DNA of 64,000 nucleotides from Desulfitobacterium dehalogenans ATCC 51507. Lineage in GTDB: Bacteria > Bacillota > Desulfitobacteriia > Desulfitobacteriales > Desulfitobacteriaceae. Below the pieces are notes generated by a model. That model made no database searches, was not told the DNA's origin, and was given only the letters and a program-made list of their open reading frames with translations. The stretch lies in NCBI RefSeq assembly GCF_000243155.2, contig NC_018017.1, positions 1,550,001-1,614,000 on the forward strand, given 5' to 3'. Below, piece after piece: positions 8,798 to 17,280 of the stretch. Numbering within the stretch: position 1 is the stretch's first letter; each line of letters begins with the position of its first letter. Position numbers and translations under genes: made by a program.

Positions 8798-10225
8798 TTA
8801 TATTGCTTGTAAAACAATACATACCCGTATTTTATTGGCTTCAGATTCGGCGTAGATATCGCCGTCGTGAAGCTCAACAATACTTTTGGCGATAGCCAGT
8901 CCAAGTCCGGAACCTGGCATCCTCGAATTCCTGGATTCGTCAACCCGGTAAAACCGCTCGAATAAAAGCGGCAGGAGTTCCGTGGGTATTGTATCGCCTT
9001 GGTTTTCGATGAGAACGGTTACCTTGTTCCCTTCTTTCTTAATGTGAACGGCAATATCCCCGGGAAGATCTTTATAGCTGTATTTGATGGCATTGGAAAA
9101 AATATTTTCGAATACTCTGGCCATCAGGTCGGAGTCGACCTCAACCTCTATAGTGGGATGGGAAAAGCTTTTTACAAAACATAGATTATTCTGTTTGGCG
9201 AGAAGGGAAATCTCGCCAATTTGCTGCTCGATAAGTTCAATGAGATTAATGGAGGATTTGTTAACCTGTATGATTCCGTTGGAGAGTTTGGTGTACTCAA
9301 ATAAGTCCTCGATTAACTTTTTTAATTTTAGGGATTTGGTATACGCTTTTCCCAGGTATTCATCCAGATGGTCCTGGGTTTCATATTTTTTATCATTTAA
9401 CAACGAAAGGTAGCCGATGATGGTGGTAAGAGGGGTCTTTAAATCGTGGGAAACGTTGGTGATCAGTTCATTTTTCGTCTTTTCCGCTCTTTTTTCATCC
9501 TCAATTTTGCTTTTTAATTGTGCGGACATATAATTGATGTTTTGAGCAAGGACTTTAAACTCATCATCACCTTTTACCGCTACGGTAAAATCGAGATTGC
9601 CCTTGGATATTTCCAGAATACCGCCGGCAATCTCTTTAAGATAATTCACTTTATTTTTGATAAGCAAACTATTGAAAATAAAAAAGGCAAATATTGAGAG
9701 GATAACGGAAGAGGGCAGAAACCAGAAAGACGGCAGTAACCCGGGTGGGAGAAGTCCCAGGGCGGTATAAACAAGACCTGCTCCCAGCAAACTTGCCAAG
9801 TTGAATATAAAAAGCTCGAGGCCCAGGCTTTTTAGGCAAACCCCTTTGATCCAGGAAATTAACCTATTCAGAAAGACCAGAAACCTCTCGTATCTGCCTG
9901 TGCAAGCTAAAATAATCAGAAAAGAGGCTGAGGCTAGGCCTAAGGAGAGAAAGATGTCATCAGTAAAGGAGAATTCAGCTATACCGACAACAAGGGAAAG
10001 GGCAGAGCTGATGATCCCTTTCCAAATGTTCGATTTTAAGTTGCTTGTGACTGTCAACATGATAACGAAAACAATGGCTGCGGCGGTAAAAGCTATTTCC
10101 TGCCATTGAGACAACCACTTATAACTGTTAAAGGCTATCCAATAGGCGGAAATTGATAAACTTAGGCATAGGGCAAGCCTTATCATAGTTGCCTTGATCA
10201 TGTTGGTGTTAGCTTTCGTTATCAA
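8798..10225 (-). CDS. Sensor histidine kinase (VanS-like), six-helix sensor
   Basis: 475 residues. The N-terminal half holds about six hydrophobic segments with little extracytoplasmic sequence, suggesting an intramembrane-type sensor. Next come a HAMP-like linker, HisKA with NVSHDLKTPLTTIIGYL (phospho-acceptor His), and HATPase_c with an N box (IFSNAIKYS), G1 (an atypical LIENQGDTI in place of DNG) and G2 (GSGLGLAIAKSI). The start overlaps the response regulator by 17 bases. It is the last gene of a six-gene minus-strand operon with glycosyltransferases, so it probably senses envelope stress and controls its own operon. Confidence 0.92.
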   Translation of the reverse strand: MITKANTNMIKATMIRLALCLSLSISAYWIAFNSYKWLSQWQEIAFTAAAIVFVIMLTVTSNLKSNIWKGIISSALSLVVGIAEFSFTDDIFLSLGLASASFLIILACTGRYERFLVFLNRLISWIKGVCLKSLGLELFIFNLASLLGAGLVYTALGLLPPGLLPSFWFLPSSVILSIFAFFIFNSLLIKNKVNYLKEIAGGILEISKGNLDFTVAVKGDDEFKVLAQNINYMSAQLKSKIEDEKRAEKTKNELITNVSHDLKTPLTTIIGYLSLLNDKKYETQDHLDEYLGKAYTKSLKLKKLIEDLFEYTKLSNGIIQVNKSSINLIELIEQQIGEISLLAKQNNLCFVKSFSHPTIEVEVDSDLMARVFENIFSNAIKYSYKDLPGDIAVHIKKEGNKVTVLIENQGDTIPTELLPLLFERFYRVDESRNSRMPGSGLGLAIAKSIVELHDGDIYAESEANKIRVCIVLQAI

Positions 10226-10910
10226 TTTTATAGCCTACCCCCCATACGACTTTAATATATTTGGGTTCTTTCGGGTTGATTTCGATTTTTTCTCTGATAT
10301 TTCTGATATGAACCGCAACCGTGTTTTCCGATTCATAGAAGGGTTCATTCCACACGCTTTCATAAATGCTTTCAATGCTAAGGACTCTGCCCTTATTCCT
10401 GGCAAGAACCTCGAGTATGGAGAATTCCGTTGGAGTAAGCTTGATATCCTTTCCATCTACTTTTACCTGGTGGCTTGCAGTATTGATGACAAGCCCGCCT
10501 ATCTCAAATTCATCCTTTAACTTAGGGGTAAAATCGTTTAGTCTGGTATAGCGCCTGAGCTGGGATTTGACCCTGGCTACGATCTCCAGCGGGTTGAAGG
10601 GTTTTGTCACATAATCGTCAGCTCCTGTGTTTAATCCCAGGATTTTGTCGACATCTTCACTTTTAGCGGACAGCATGATAATAGGAATGCCATTGTCTTT
10701 CCGGATTTTTATGCAGGTCTGTATACCGTCCAGTCTTGGCATCATGATATCCAAAATAATCAAGTCAAAATCAATTTTTTGCAGCATTTGCAGGGCTTCG
10801 ATTCCATCCGCCGCTGTAGTTACTTCAAACCCTTCGCATTTTAAATAAATCGCCAGCAAATCTCTTATTTCGTCTTCGTCATCGGCTATTAGTATTTTGT
10901 AGTTGTCCAT
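10209..10910 (-). CDS. Response regulator, OmpR/PhoB family
   Basis: 233 residues. The receiver domain shows the acidic pair DDEDE near the N-terminus, the phospho-acceptor Asp in LIILDIMMPRLDG, and the Lys in VTKPFNP. A winged-helix DNA-binding domain follows (LTPTEFSILEVLARNKGRV ... VHIRNIREK). It overlaps the GT39 gene upstream by 32 bases and the kinase downstream by 17, so it is tightly coupled in one transcript with both. The match style is VanR-like. Confidence 0.93.
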   Translation of the reverse strand: MDNYKILIADDEDEIRDLLAIYLKCEGFEVTTAADGIEALQMLQKIDFDLIILDIMMPRLDGIQTCIKIRKDNGIPIIMLSAKSEDVDKILGLNTGADDYVTKPFNPLEIVARVKSQLRRYTRLNDFTPKLKDEFEIGGLVINTASHQVKVDGKDIKLTPTEFSILEVLARNKGRVLSIESIYESVWNEPFYESENTVAVHIRNIREKIEINPKEPKYIKVVWGVGYKIDNES

Positions 10911-12153
10911 AGCCAGCTCCCTTCAATATCTTGATTAGATTGTCCAGCCAGTAAGCGCTGAGAATTCCCACCAGGGGCATGATGGGGAAGGCATAGCGGC
11001 TAAACGTATAATAGGGTAAATGGATGATATTAAAATATCCGATCACCAAAAGTAGGATGAAGGGCAGGGAAGACTCCCGCCTTTTTTTGAACAGTCGAAC
11101 GGTTCCTAAGGCTGCGGTAATCAGGACCAGCCAATGAAAAGATCCGGCCCGGGTAAAGCTCACTCCCAGGATCTCTTTCCAGTAAAACGGGTAATTCCAA
11201 AAGTGCCAGGACTTACCCAAAGTATACCATAGTATATAGTGAAGGGGCTGTTTTGCCCCATAGGTTTTGAGCCTGTAAATGCCGGTATCCTTTTCATTTT
11301 GATTTGTTTCCCAGGCTGTCTGGCCTATATTATAGGGGGTATAATCCTTAGTCTGGTCATAATTCAGATAGGTTCCCTGTAAAAACGGATTTCCTGAGGA
11401 GAAAGTCAGGGGAATAAATTTGTCAAAAACATTATAATTTCTGACCCACCAGGGGCTCATGATTAGTGTAAATCCAACCAGGGCTACCGCAGTCAATTTT
11501 AGCATATCGCGTAATTGATATCTTTTTATAAGCCACATGACCAGAATAACGACGGGATAGGCGGCGGCGGTAGGGCGGAACAGGCAGGCAATCCCCCAGA
11601 TAAAACCGCCTAAGATATAATAGTGAGTTTTTCTTTCTGTGATGGCGAATATGGATAGATAGAGCAAGAGCAGTAGCAAAAATTTAAAAATTACTTCGGT
11701 AAGAATAAGGGTAGCGGCATAATATTCGGCAACAAAAAAGAGGTCGATCACACATGCACAAAGGGCTACTCGGCTGTTAAAAATTCTTCTGCCGATGAGA
11801 AAAAGAAGGTACAGGGAAAGGGTCTGCAAAATAACCTGAAAGACTCGGAAGGCGACGATCCCTGCCGCTTTTCCGAAAATCGTCATAAAAAAGGCCAAAA
11901 CAAACGTGATGCCCGGCATGATATAAACCGTAGGTTCTTTCGTATCGTGATACGTAAGCATGCCGGTATCCATAAATGTCCACGCGCTCCTTATGTACTT
12001 GACATCGTCATTGTTCGCTTTTTCAATACTACCTAAAAGACAGGAATCACCATAAAGAAGTACCGTAGACAGGCAGATGATAAAAAATAGGGCCAATATC
12101 GTATAAAGGGTTATTTTAATCTTTTTTTCTTCGCTTTTTAAACTAAACATCAT
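10879..12153 (-). CDS. ArnT/GT39-like integral membrane glycosyltransferase
   Basis: 424 residues with about ten predicted membrane helices. Near the N-terminus an acidic extracytoplasmic loop (NNDDVKYIRSAW) matches the conserved DD/DE pair of GT-C fold transferases such as ArnT and PMT. A long hydrophilic extracytoplasmic loop follows the central helices. These enzymes move a sugar from a polyprenyl-phosphate donor to an acceptor outside the membrane. With the GT2, DUF2304 and SMR-like genes upstream it makes a complete donor-synthesis, flipping and transfer set. The acceptor (teichoic acid, lipid or protein) is unknown. It overlaps the response regulator gene by 32 bases. Confidence 0.82.
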   Translation of the reverse strand: MMFSLKSEEKKIKITLYTILALFFIICLSTVLLYGDSCLLGSIEKANNDDVKYIRSAWTFMDTGMLTYHDTKEPTVYIMPGITFVLAFFMTIFGKAAGIVAFRVFQVILQTLSLYLLFLIGRRIFNSRVALCACVIDLFFVAEYYAATLILTEVIFKFLLLLLLYLSIFAITERKTHYYILGGFIWGIACLFRPTAAAYPVVILVMWLIKRYQLRDMLKLTAVALVGFTLIMSPWWVRNYNVFDKFIPLTFSSGNPFLQGTYLNYDQTKDYTPYNIGQTAWETNQNEKDTGIYRLKTYGAKQPLHYILWYTLGKSWHFWNYPFYWKEILGVSFTRAGSFHWLVLITAALGTVRLFKKRRESSLPFILLLVIGYFNIIHLPYYTFSRYAFPIMPLVGILSAYWLDNLIKILKGAGYGQLQNTNSR

Positions 12154-12179
12154 GTGCTCCTAGTATTGATTTATTTTAG

Positions 12180-12524
12180 TTATCTTGAAACAAAATAGGC
12201 CCCGGCAATGATCAGGAATAGGCCAAACCATCTGGTCAGGGGCAGGTTTTCCCGGAAAACAAACATGGCGACAAACGCCGCCGCTACATAACAAAGACTT
12301 TGCAGCGGGTAGATCATAGACAATTCGTTTTGTGCCAAAAGATAGAGCCAGATAACCGTGGCGACGGCATAGACCAAAAGGCCGCTTAAGACATAAGGGT
12401 TCAGCATGCACCTTAAAACGCTCTCGAGCCCGAGCTTAAAGGAGGCTCCCTGCATTCCGAGCTTCCATAGGGTTTGCCCGGTAACCAATAACACTATATT
12501 GACAGTCAATAAAAGATAGGTCAT
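12180..12524 (-). CDS. SMR/EamA-like small membrane protein (ArnE-like flippase subunit)
   Basis: 114 residues with four hydrophobic helices in the layout of small multidrug-resistance/ArnE proteins. The central NELSMIYPLQSLCYVAAAF resembles the conserved third-helix region of the EamA fold. I start it at the ATG at 12524, which overlaps the DUF2304 stop as ATGA; the frame is open further upstream but runs inside the DUF2304 gene. In the Arn pathway such proteins flip the aminosugar-undecaprenyl phosphate, so flipping the product of the GT2 enzyme is the likely role. Confidence 0.78.
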   Translation of the reverse strand: MTYLLLTVNIVLLVTGQTLWKLGMQGASFKLGLESVLRCMLNPYVLSGLLVYAVATVIWLYLLAQNELSMIYPLQSLCYVAAAFVAMFVFRENLPLTRWFGLFLIIAGAYFVSR

Positions 12525-12868
12525 TTGAGGTAATTCTCCTTGCCGCTGCCCATTTGGAGTACCCCGAATTCCTGAATAAGCCGGGTGATTTTCTCCTGCA
12601 TAGTGGAAACCACGATAGTAAGATAAAACATCAAGAGCAGGATAAAGATTAGGCCTGTTAAAAATAAGAAAGCAGGGGGATAGGAAATGTTTAATAAATG
12701 GGCGCATTTTTCTGTAAGGTCTTTATTCAAGGAAAGGACAACCATGATGATCCCGGTTACTATCCAAAGGATACCGTATTTAAACTCTAGTACTCTTTTT
12801 TTAATGAAGAACAGGGTAATGCTCAAAAACAGCATGGACAGGATCAAACAATAGGTATAAATACTCAT
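12521..12868 (-). CDS. DUF2304 membrane protein
   Basis: 115 residues with three predicted membrane helices and a short helical C-terminal tail (STMQEKITRLIQEFGVLQ). The pattern YGILWIVTGI...LSLNKDL after the first helix fits DUF2304, a family usually found next to GT2 dolichol-phosphate-mannose-type transferases. Function is not established; it may hold the GT2 enzyme at the membrane. Start and stop overlap its neighbours on both sides (12868 and ATGA at 12524-12521), which shows translational coupling. Confidence 0.8.
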   Translation of the reverse strand: MSIYTYCLILSMLFLSITLFFIKKRVLEFKYGILWIVTGIIMVVLSLNKDLTEKCAHLLNISYPPAFLFLTGLIFILLLMFYLTIVVSTMQEKITRLIQEFGVLQMGSGKENYLK

Positions 12869-13590
12869 TAGATATTCTCCTTTAGCCTGATGTTTGTTTT
12901 AGAATGCAATTTAGGCTGCAGCATTAAGACGCAGGTAACCTTTAACATGTAGTAGAGGGAGCGGAGAGGAGTGATCGACGACTTCCCTCCCTGGCGCTTG
13001 TCCATGTTTACGGGAATTTCCGTAATCCGAATCCCCCTGTTAAAGGCAAAGACAATGGTTTCAACTTCAGGATAATCCTTGGGATAGTATTGGGAAAAAA
13101 GCTCGATGCCTTTGCGGTTTACCGCCCGAAAACCCGAGGTGGTATCATAATACTTTTGCCGGCAGAGAACGGAAACCAGCTTGGAAAAAAACAAAATTCC
13201 CGCTTGGCGCATGCCGGTTGGTTTATAGGCGGTCTTTTTTATAAAACGGGAGCCAATGACCATATCGGCCTCGTTTTTACGGATGAGTTCAACAAGCCTT
13301 CTCAGGTCCCGGGGGTTATGTTGCCCGTCTCCGTCCACTTGGACAACCAGGTCATAATTATTCCTCTGGGCATAAATGTACCCGGTTTGAACGGCTCCTC
13401 CTATCCCAAGGTTTTGCAGCAGATTGATAACCCAAGCTCCTCCTTTTACGGCCTCAAGATAGGTGTTGTCGGTAGAACCGTCATTGATTACAACCACATC
13501 GATTTCAGGGCAAGACGATTGTATCGATTGAACAACATTGCGTATGTTTTTTTCTTCGTTATATGCCGGGACTACAGCGAGTATCTTCAT
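12868..13590 (-). CDS. GT2 family polyprenyl-phosphate glycosyltransferase
   Basis: 240 residues from the ATG at 13590, preceded by AGGAGG at a proper distance; the open frame continues upstream without a ribosome site. The GT-A fold is clear: MKILAVVPAYNEEKNI at the start, VVINDGSTDNT, then the metal-binding VQVDGDGQHNP motif and MVIGSRF. This is the DPM1/ArnC class that makes polyprenyl-phosphate-linked hexose. There is no C-terminal membrane domain, in line with the separate DUF2304 partner. It is the first gene of the envelope-modification operon that runs to 8798. Confidence 0.9.
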   Translation of the reverse strand: MKILAVVPAYNEEKNIRNVVQSIQSSCPEIDVVVINDGSTDNTYLEAVKGGAWVINLLQNLGIGGAVQTGYIYAQRNNYDLVVQVDGDGQHNPRDLRRLVELIRKNEADMVIGSRFIKKTAYKPTGMRQAGILFFSKLVSVLCRQKYYDTTSGFRAVNRKGIELFSQYYPKDYPEVETIVFAFNRGIRITEIPVNMDKRQGGKSSITPLRSLYYMLKVTCVLMLQPKLHSKTNIRLKENI

Positions 13591-13744
13591 AACGGGGCCT
13601 CCTGCTATGTTTGAATTCGTTTTTAGCACTTTTAATTGTAACTTAAGGAAATTAAGAAAAGCCTCAGAGTTGATGAAGACTTTCTGAAGAACCGGAGAAG
13701 AGATACTGAAGCAGGAAGGTTGGGTGGAGGTGCAGCATAAAAAT

Positions 13745-13771
13745 ACACCAACCATGAGGAGTGGTTGGTGT
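13745..13771. repeat. 10-bp inverted repeat upstream of the LysR gene
   Basis: ACACCAACCA at 13745-13754 pairs perfectly with TGGTTGGTGT at 13762-13771 around a 7-base loop, and TTTTTT follows 10 bases later. It could be a weak terminator or a LysR operator. It lies between the divergent GT2 operon and the LysR gene, so both are candidates for control. Confidence 0.5.
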
Positions 13772-13858
13772 CTAATGTGTTTTTTACCTTCATTTTGCCT
13801 TATAATGGAGGTGCACCGCGGTTTAGCCCTAAGTTTTCAGGCGTTCGGAGGTTTAAAC

Positions 13859-14746
13859 ATGGAAATCAAGCATTTGGAGTATTTTGTTGAAGTGGCTCGC
13901 CAGAAGAGTTTCAGTAAGGCTGCGGAAAAATGCCACGTTACTCAATCAACCATCAGCAAATTGATCAAAGATCTGGAAAGGGAACTGGGCACTTCGCTGT
14001 TTAACCGGACATCCAAATATGTGCAATTGACGGATACAGGGGCTATATTTCTGGATCAGGCTCTGGAGATCGTAACCCTATTCGGAAATTTAACCCACGA
14101 ATTTCAAAATCGAATTAAACTTGAACGAGGAAAAGTTTCTATTGGCCTATTGCCCATTACCGGAACCACTCTATTTGCTGAATTGCTGGGAGATTTTAAA
14201 AAGAAGTACCCGCAAATAGAAATCAGCCTTTCCGAGCATGGGTCGAAAAAAGTTATCATGGATATTTTAGACGGAACCTTAGATGTGGGAGTCGTCTGCA
14301 GCGTGCCGGACAGTCAGTATTTTGACTCCTTTGCTTTTGCCGAAGATCCTCTATATGTTATCGTTTCGGCCCAGAATCCCATCAGCAAATCAGCATCCCT
14401 CGATCTTAAATCATTGGCGGATGAACCCTTTGTTTTATACACCAGTGAATTCAGCTTGCATGACGAGATCATCAGTAAGTGTAAAAATGAAGGCTTTGCG
14501 CCCAACATTATTTTTGAGACGTCCCAGTTTGAACTGATGACCCAGATGGTGGCTGCTGATTTGGGAATCGCTTTCCTGCCGGGGGCTGCTTGCCGAGAAC
14601 TAGACCCGCGGCGTTTTGCGGTTATACCGGTGACTAACCCGCAGATTATTCACCAGATGTTCATTATCTGGAAACGAGGGCGTTCGATGTCCCATGCAGC
14701 TAATTTGTGGTTGCAGTTTGCCGCCAAATCCTTTGCCGAAAATTGA
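13859..14746 (+). CDS. LysR-family regulator (CidR-like)
   Basis: 295 residues from the ATG at 13859, which has TCGGAGG just upstream. The N-terminal winged helix (MEIKHLEYFVEVARQKSFSK, then KCHVTQSTISKLIKDLE) is followed by a periplasmic-binding-protein-like effector domain (from about residue 90). It sits directly before an lrgA/lrgB-type gene pair, as CidR-type regulators do, so it probably controls those genes in response to a metabolite such as acetate or pyruvate. The regulated genes follow on the same strand after a terminator. Confidence 0.9.
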   Translation: MEIKHLEYFVEVARQKSFSKAAEKCHVTQSTISKLIKDLERELGTSLFNRTSKYVQLTDTGAIFLDQALEIVTLFGNLTHEFQNRIKLERGKVSIGLLPITGTTLFAELLGDFKKKYPQIEISLSEHGSKKVIMDILDGTLDVGVVCSVPDSQYFDSFAFAEDPLYVIVSAQNPISKSASLDLKSLADEPFVLYTSEFSLHDEIISKCKNEGFAPNIIFETSQFELMTQMVAADLGIAFLPGAACRELDPRRFAVIPVTNPQIIHQMFIIWKRGRSMSHAANLWLQFAAKSFAEN

Positions 14747-14775
14747 TCTGCCGCGAGGGGAAAATATACATATTT

Positions 14776-14820
14776 AAGGCTTTTACCTTTCTTTAGGAAG
14801 GAAAAAGCCTTTTTTATTTT
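14776..14820 (+). terminator. Rho-independent terminator of the LysR gene
   Basis: AAGGCTTTTACCTTTC pairs with GGAAGGAAAAAGCCTT across a short loop and runs into a T-rich tract. It insulates the regulator gene from the lrgAB pair. Confidence 0.85.
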
Positions 14821-14854
14821 GCCGAGCAAATGATATTGCGAATGCATAATTATA

Positions 14855-14897
14855 ACTATCTATTATATCGATAGATTGCATGACAACTATCTATTTT
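14855..14897. promoter_or_regulatory. Putative LysR binding region before lrgAB
   Basis: ATCTAT (14858-14863) and ATAGAT (14871-14876) form an inverted repeat of the T-N11-A kind bound by LysR proteins. AACTATCTATT occurs at 14854-14864 and again at 14885-14895, giving a direct repeat of one arm at 31-bp spacing. The region lies 60-100 bases before the lrgA start. No clear consensus promoter was found, in keeping with a promoter that needs an activator. Confidence 0.5.
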
Positions 14898-14954
14898 ACA
14901 AATGCAAGGAATGGTTATACAATCGAGCATAGAAAGAGAAAGAGGTGAGAATTC

Positions 14955-15329
14955 TTGACTCAGGGGTTACGTTTTATCGTGCAGATCGCTTTGCTTTGGG
15001 TAATCTATCAATTGGGAAATTGGGTGGCGGAAAAAAGCCATCTTCCCATTCCGGGAAATGTTTTGGGAATGATTATCCTGTTTTTGTTATTGTTGATGGG
15101 AATTATTCGGATCGAATGGATCGAAGAAGGAGCAGATTTTCTGCTTAAACATCTTGCTTTTTTCTTTATTCCCATTGCCGTAGGATTGATGCAATGGATT
15201 GGTCTATTCCAATTAAGCGGAGTCCAGCTTCTCGTGTCAATTATTCTTGGCACAGCAGTATGCATCATGGTTATGAACTCAGTGGCCACAATGCTGGTCC
15301 GGTTTCGTTCGCCTAAAGGAGGAGTTTAA
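14955..15329 (+). CDS. lrgA: CidA/LrgA family holin-like protein
   Basis: 124 residues with four predicted membrane helices and the family motif PIPGNVLGMIILFLLL. The start is a TTG at 14955 after AGAGGTGAG. CidA/LrgA proteins act with LrgB partners in control of murein hydrolase activity and, in several Firmicutes, in pyruvate or organic acid transport. The next gene begins immediately after the stop, so the two are one operon under the LysR regulator upstream. Whether it belongs to the Cid or Lrg side cannot be told. Confidence 0.88.
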   Translation: MTQGLRFIVQIALLWVIYQLGNWVAEKSHLPIPGNVLGMIILFLLLLMGIIRIEWIEEGADFLLKHLAFFFIPIAVGLMQWIGLFQLSGVQLLVSIILGTAVCIMVMNSVATMLVRFRSPKGGV

Positions 15330-16022
15330 ATGAACCTGCTGCTTGTATTGATTACGACTGTTATTACGGTAGGTGCCTATGTCTTTAGCCGTTTCTTAAA
15401 TAAGCGTTATCCAAGTCCATTGGTCAATGTGGTATTTCTGAGTACTGCCTTAATCGTCGCTGTCTTTTGGATTTCCGGTGTTACGGTGAGCCAGTACCAG
15501 GATACCAAGACTATTTTGACTTATTTTCTAGGACCGGCGACAGTGGCTTTAGCTATCCCGCTCTATCGGAACCGAGAGATATTGAGACAAAATATCCTTC
15601 CGGTGTTGGGTGGGATCGTAGTGGGAACTACGGCCAATATCGTTACGACGGCTCTGGTGGCAGAATTTTTAGGGCTGGATAAGCTCATTGTGACATCCTT
15701 AGTGCCTAAATCTGTGACCGTTCCCATTGCCGTCAGCGTTTCCAGCATCTTAAACGGTGATCCGACCCTTACTTCGGTTTTTGTCATTGCTACCGGTATG
15801 ATCGGGACCTTTCTGACCCCTGTTCTGCTGAATCTGTTCAAAGTGACCAATCCGCTGGTGCGCGGATTAGCCTATGGAACGACTGCCCATGGTCAGGGTA
15901 CGGCATCGGCGCTGGCAGAGGGAACGATTCAGGGTTCCATGTCCGGTGTGGCCATGGGAATTGCCGCAATTTATATGTCGGTTGCCGCTCCGTTTTTAGT
16001 CAATCACTTATTAAACCTGTAA
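15330..16022 (+). CDS. lrgB: CidB/LrgB family membrane protein
   Basis: 230 residues, about six to seven membrane helices. The LrgB signature is present: LVPKSVTVPIAVSVS near the middle and YGTTAHGQGTASALA near the C-terminus. GGAGGAG lies just before the ATG, inside the 3' end of lrgA. It partners with LrgA. It appears full length and ends the operon. Confidence 0.92.
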   Translation: MNLLLVLITTVITVGAYVFSRFLNKRYPSPLVNVVFLSTALIVAVFWISGVTVSQYQDTKTILTYFLGPATVALAIPLYRNREILRQNILPVLGGIVVGTTANIVTTALVAEFLGLDKLIVTSLVPKSVTVPIAVSVSSILNGDPTLTSVFVIATGMIGTFLTPVLLNLFKVTNPLVRGLAYGTTAHGQGTASALAEGTIQGSMSGVAMGIAAIYMSVAAPFLVNHLLNL

Positions 16023-16089
16023 GCGAAGGGTTGTAGCCTCAGCCTGAAACGGTCTGCCCCCGGCAGGCTTAAGCCCGTATGTCCTTAGC

Positions 16090-16235
16090 CAGCACCTGAA
16101 GGGCTTGGGGGTCGCAATAAAATAGGCTCCTTCTTGCTTGATCAGGATGCCTTCTTCTTTAAGCTGCCGAATGGTGTAAAATAAATGGAGATAGCTTACG
16201 CCCAGATATTCCGCTTGGAAGCTGGCTGGTTCAAG
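16090..16235 (-). pseudogene. Remnant of a Crp/Fnr-family (YeiL-like) regulator HTH
   Basis: Read on the minus strand, 16235 to about 16090 translates to a helix-turn-helix tail (QAEYLGVSYLHLFYTIRQL, then KEEGILIKQEGAYFI) like the C-terminal domain of YeiL-type Crp/Fnr regulators. No start and no effector domain are present. The upstream part is replaced at about 16215-16235 by a fragment of another gene on the opposite strand. It is a truncated relic. Confidence 0.6.
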
Positions 16236-16579
16236 GCTATCCCCTGCAACTGCTGGTCTTTGTCCTGGGCACCTGCATAGCGGGGGCTTCTATTGGAATG
16301 GTGCTTAATCTGGAGGTCATGACGTTTCCCATCGAAAGCGCCTGTGCCCTGCTGGCGGAAAAGACCGGAGTTGCGTTTTCTCGTATCCGCTATGGAGTGG
16401 ATATCCTATCGGTAGCCGGTTCGGTTCTGCTTTCGCTTATTTTCTCCTTGCCGCTTTTTGCGCGGGAAGGCACCGTCATCAGCCTGTTCCTGCTGACGGC
16501 AGCAATCAGCTTTACCAAGAAAATCTACGAAAAGTCACATACAGTAAAGCGATTCAACAGAGGGTCGAGGCGGTTATAG
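16229..16579 (+). pseudogene. 3' remnant of a YitT/YczE-like membrane protein gene
   Basis: The open frame runs in from about 16215 without a start codon and reads VQGYPLQLLVFVLGTCIAG, then SIGMVLNLEVMTFPIESACA, ending at 16579. Two or three hydrophobic helices are left. It resembles the second half of YitT/YczE-type membrane proteins. The 5' half is missing and abuts the YeiL remnant. A 93-residue frame from ATG 16298 exists but has no ribosome site, so I call it a relic. Confidence 0.55.
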
Positions 16580-17251
16580 CAAGATATTTTTTAGCTGTGA
16601 CAAATCCGAAATAATATAATCAATTTCTACATCACAATCTTTGCTTCTGTGCTTTGGATTATACCAGCAAGAATCAATAGTACTGTTTTTGGCCCCTATC
16701 ATATCAGCTTTAATGCTATCTCCTATGAGAAGTACTTCACTGGGCTTTAGCTGACTTCTTTTGAAACATTCATCAAAAAATTTTGCGCTGGGTTTTTCAT
16801 GCCCAATATCGTCAGATACAAATACATTCGAAAAATAAGACAATAAACCGGCTAATTCCAGTCGTTTCAGTTGCATTTTCAGAATGCCGTTGGAGGTCAC
16901 AAAAAGCTTGTAATGTGCGCTTAAACACTGTACAGATTCCGCTGCATAGGGCTCCATGAAATACTCTTCCGATAATTTTTCTTGAAACACATTTTGAAAT
17001 GCAGTAGGGCCATGCCGAAGGTCTAATTGCTCAAATAATTGTTGAAATCTAAGCTTTAGGACATCTTGAACCGAGAGTGTGCCTTGCTTTTGGAGAAGCC
17101 ATAATTGATCGTCTATACTCCGAAATAAGTCGTAAGTTTTGTCATCGTATGTGATGCTGAAATGATGAAATGTTTTACACAGTGCCTCTCGACTACATTG
17201 CTCGAAATTTAAAAGGGTATCATCTACATCCAAAAATAAAGCTTTGTACAC
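16574..17251 (-). CDS. HAD-superfamily hydrolase, YjjG/YfnB-like
   Basis: 225 residues. HAD motif I is FLDVDDTLL (residues 6-14), motif II the Thr/Ser in LFVTSNG, motif III the Lys in HEKPSAKFF, and motif IV VLLIGDSIKAD. The helical cap and the YKALFLDVDDTLLNF opening match the YjjG group of non-canonical pyrimidine nucleotidases. Substrate is inferred only. AGGAGG lies about 8 bases before the ATG on the minus strand. Confidence 0.88.
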   Translation of the reverse strand: MYKALFLDVDDTLLNFEQCSREALCKTFHHFSITYDDKTYDLFRSIDDQLWLLQKQGTLSVQDVLKLRFQQLFEQLDLRHGPTAFQNVFQEKLSEEYFMEPYAAESVQCLSAHYKLFVTSNGILKMQLKRLELAGLLSYFSNVFVSDDIGHEKPSAKFFDECFKRSQLKPSEVLLIGDSIKADMIGAKNSTIDSCWYNPKHRSKDCDVEIDYIISDLSQLKNILL

Positions 17252-17280
17252 TAAGAAATCCTCCTGAACAGCAAGTCGTA

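Noticed and set aside
16298-16579. 93-residue intact small membrane protein
   Set aside because: No ribosome site before ATG 16298, and sense coding continues upstream without a start, so it is the end of a truncated gene.
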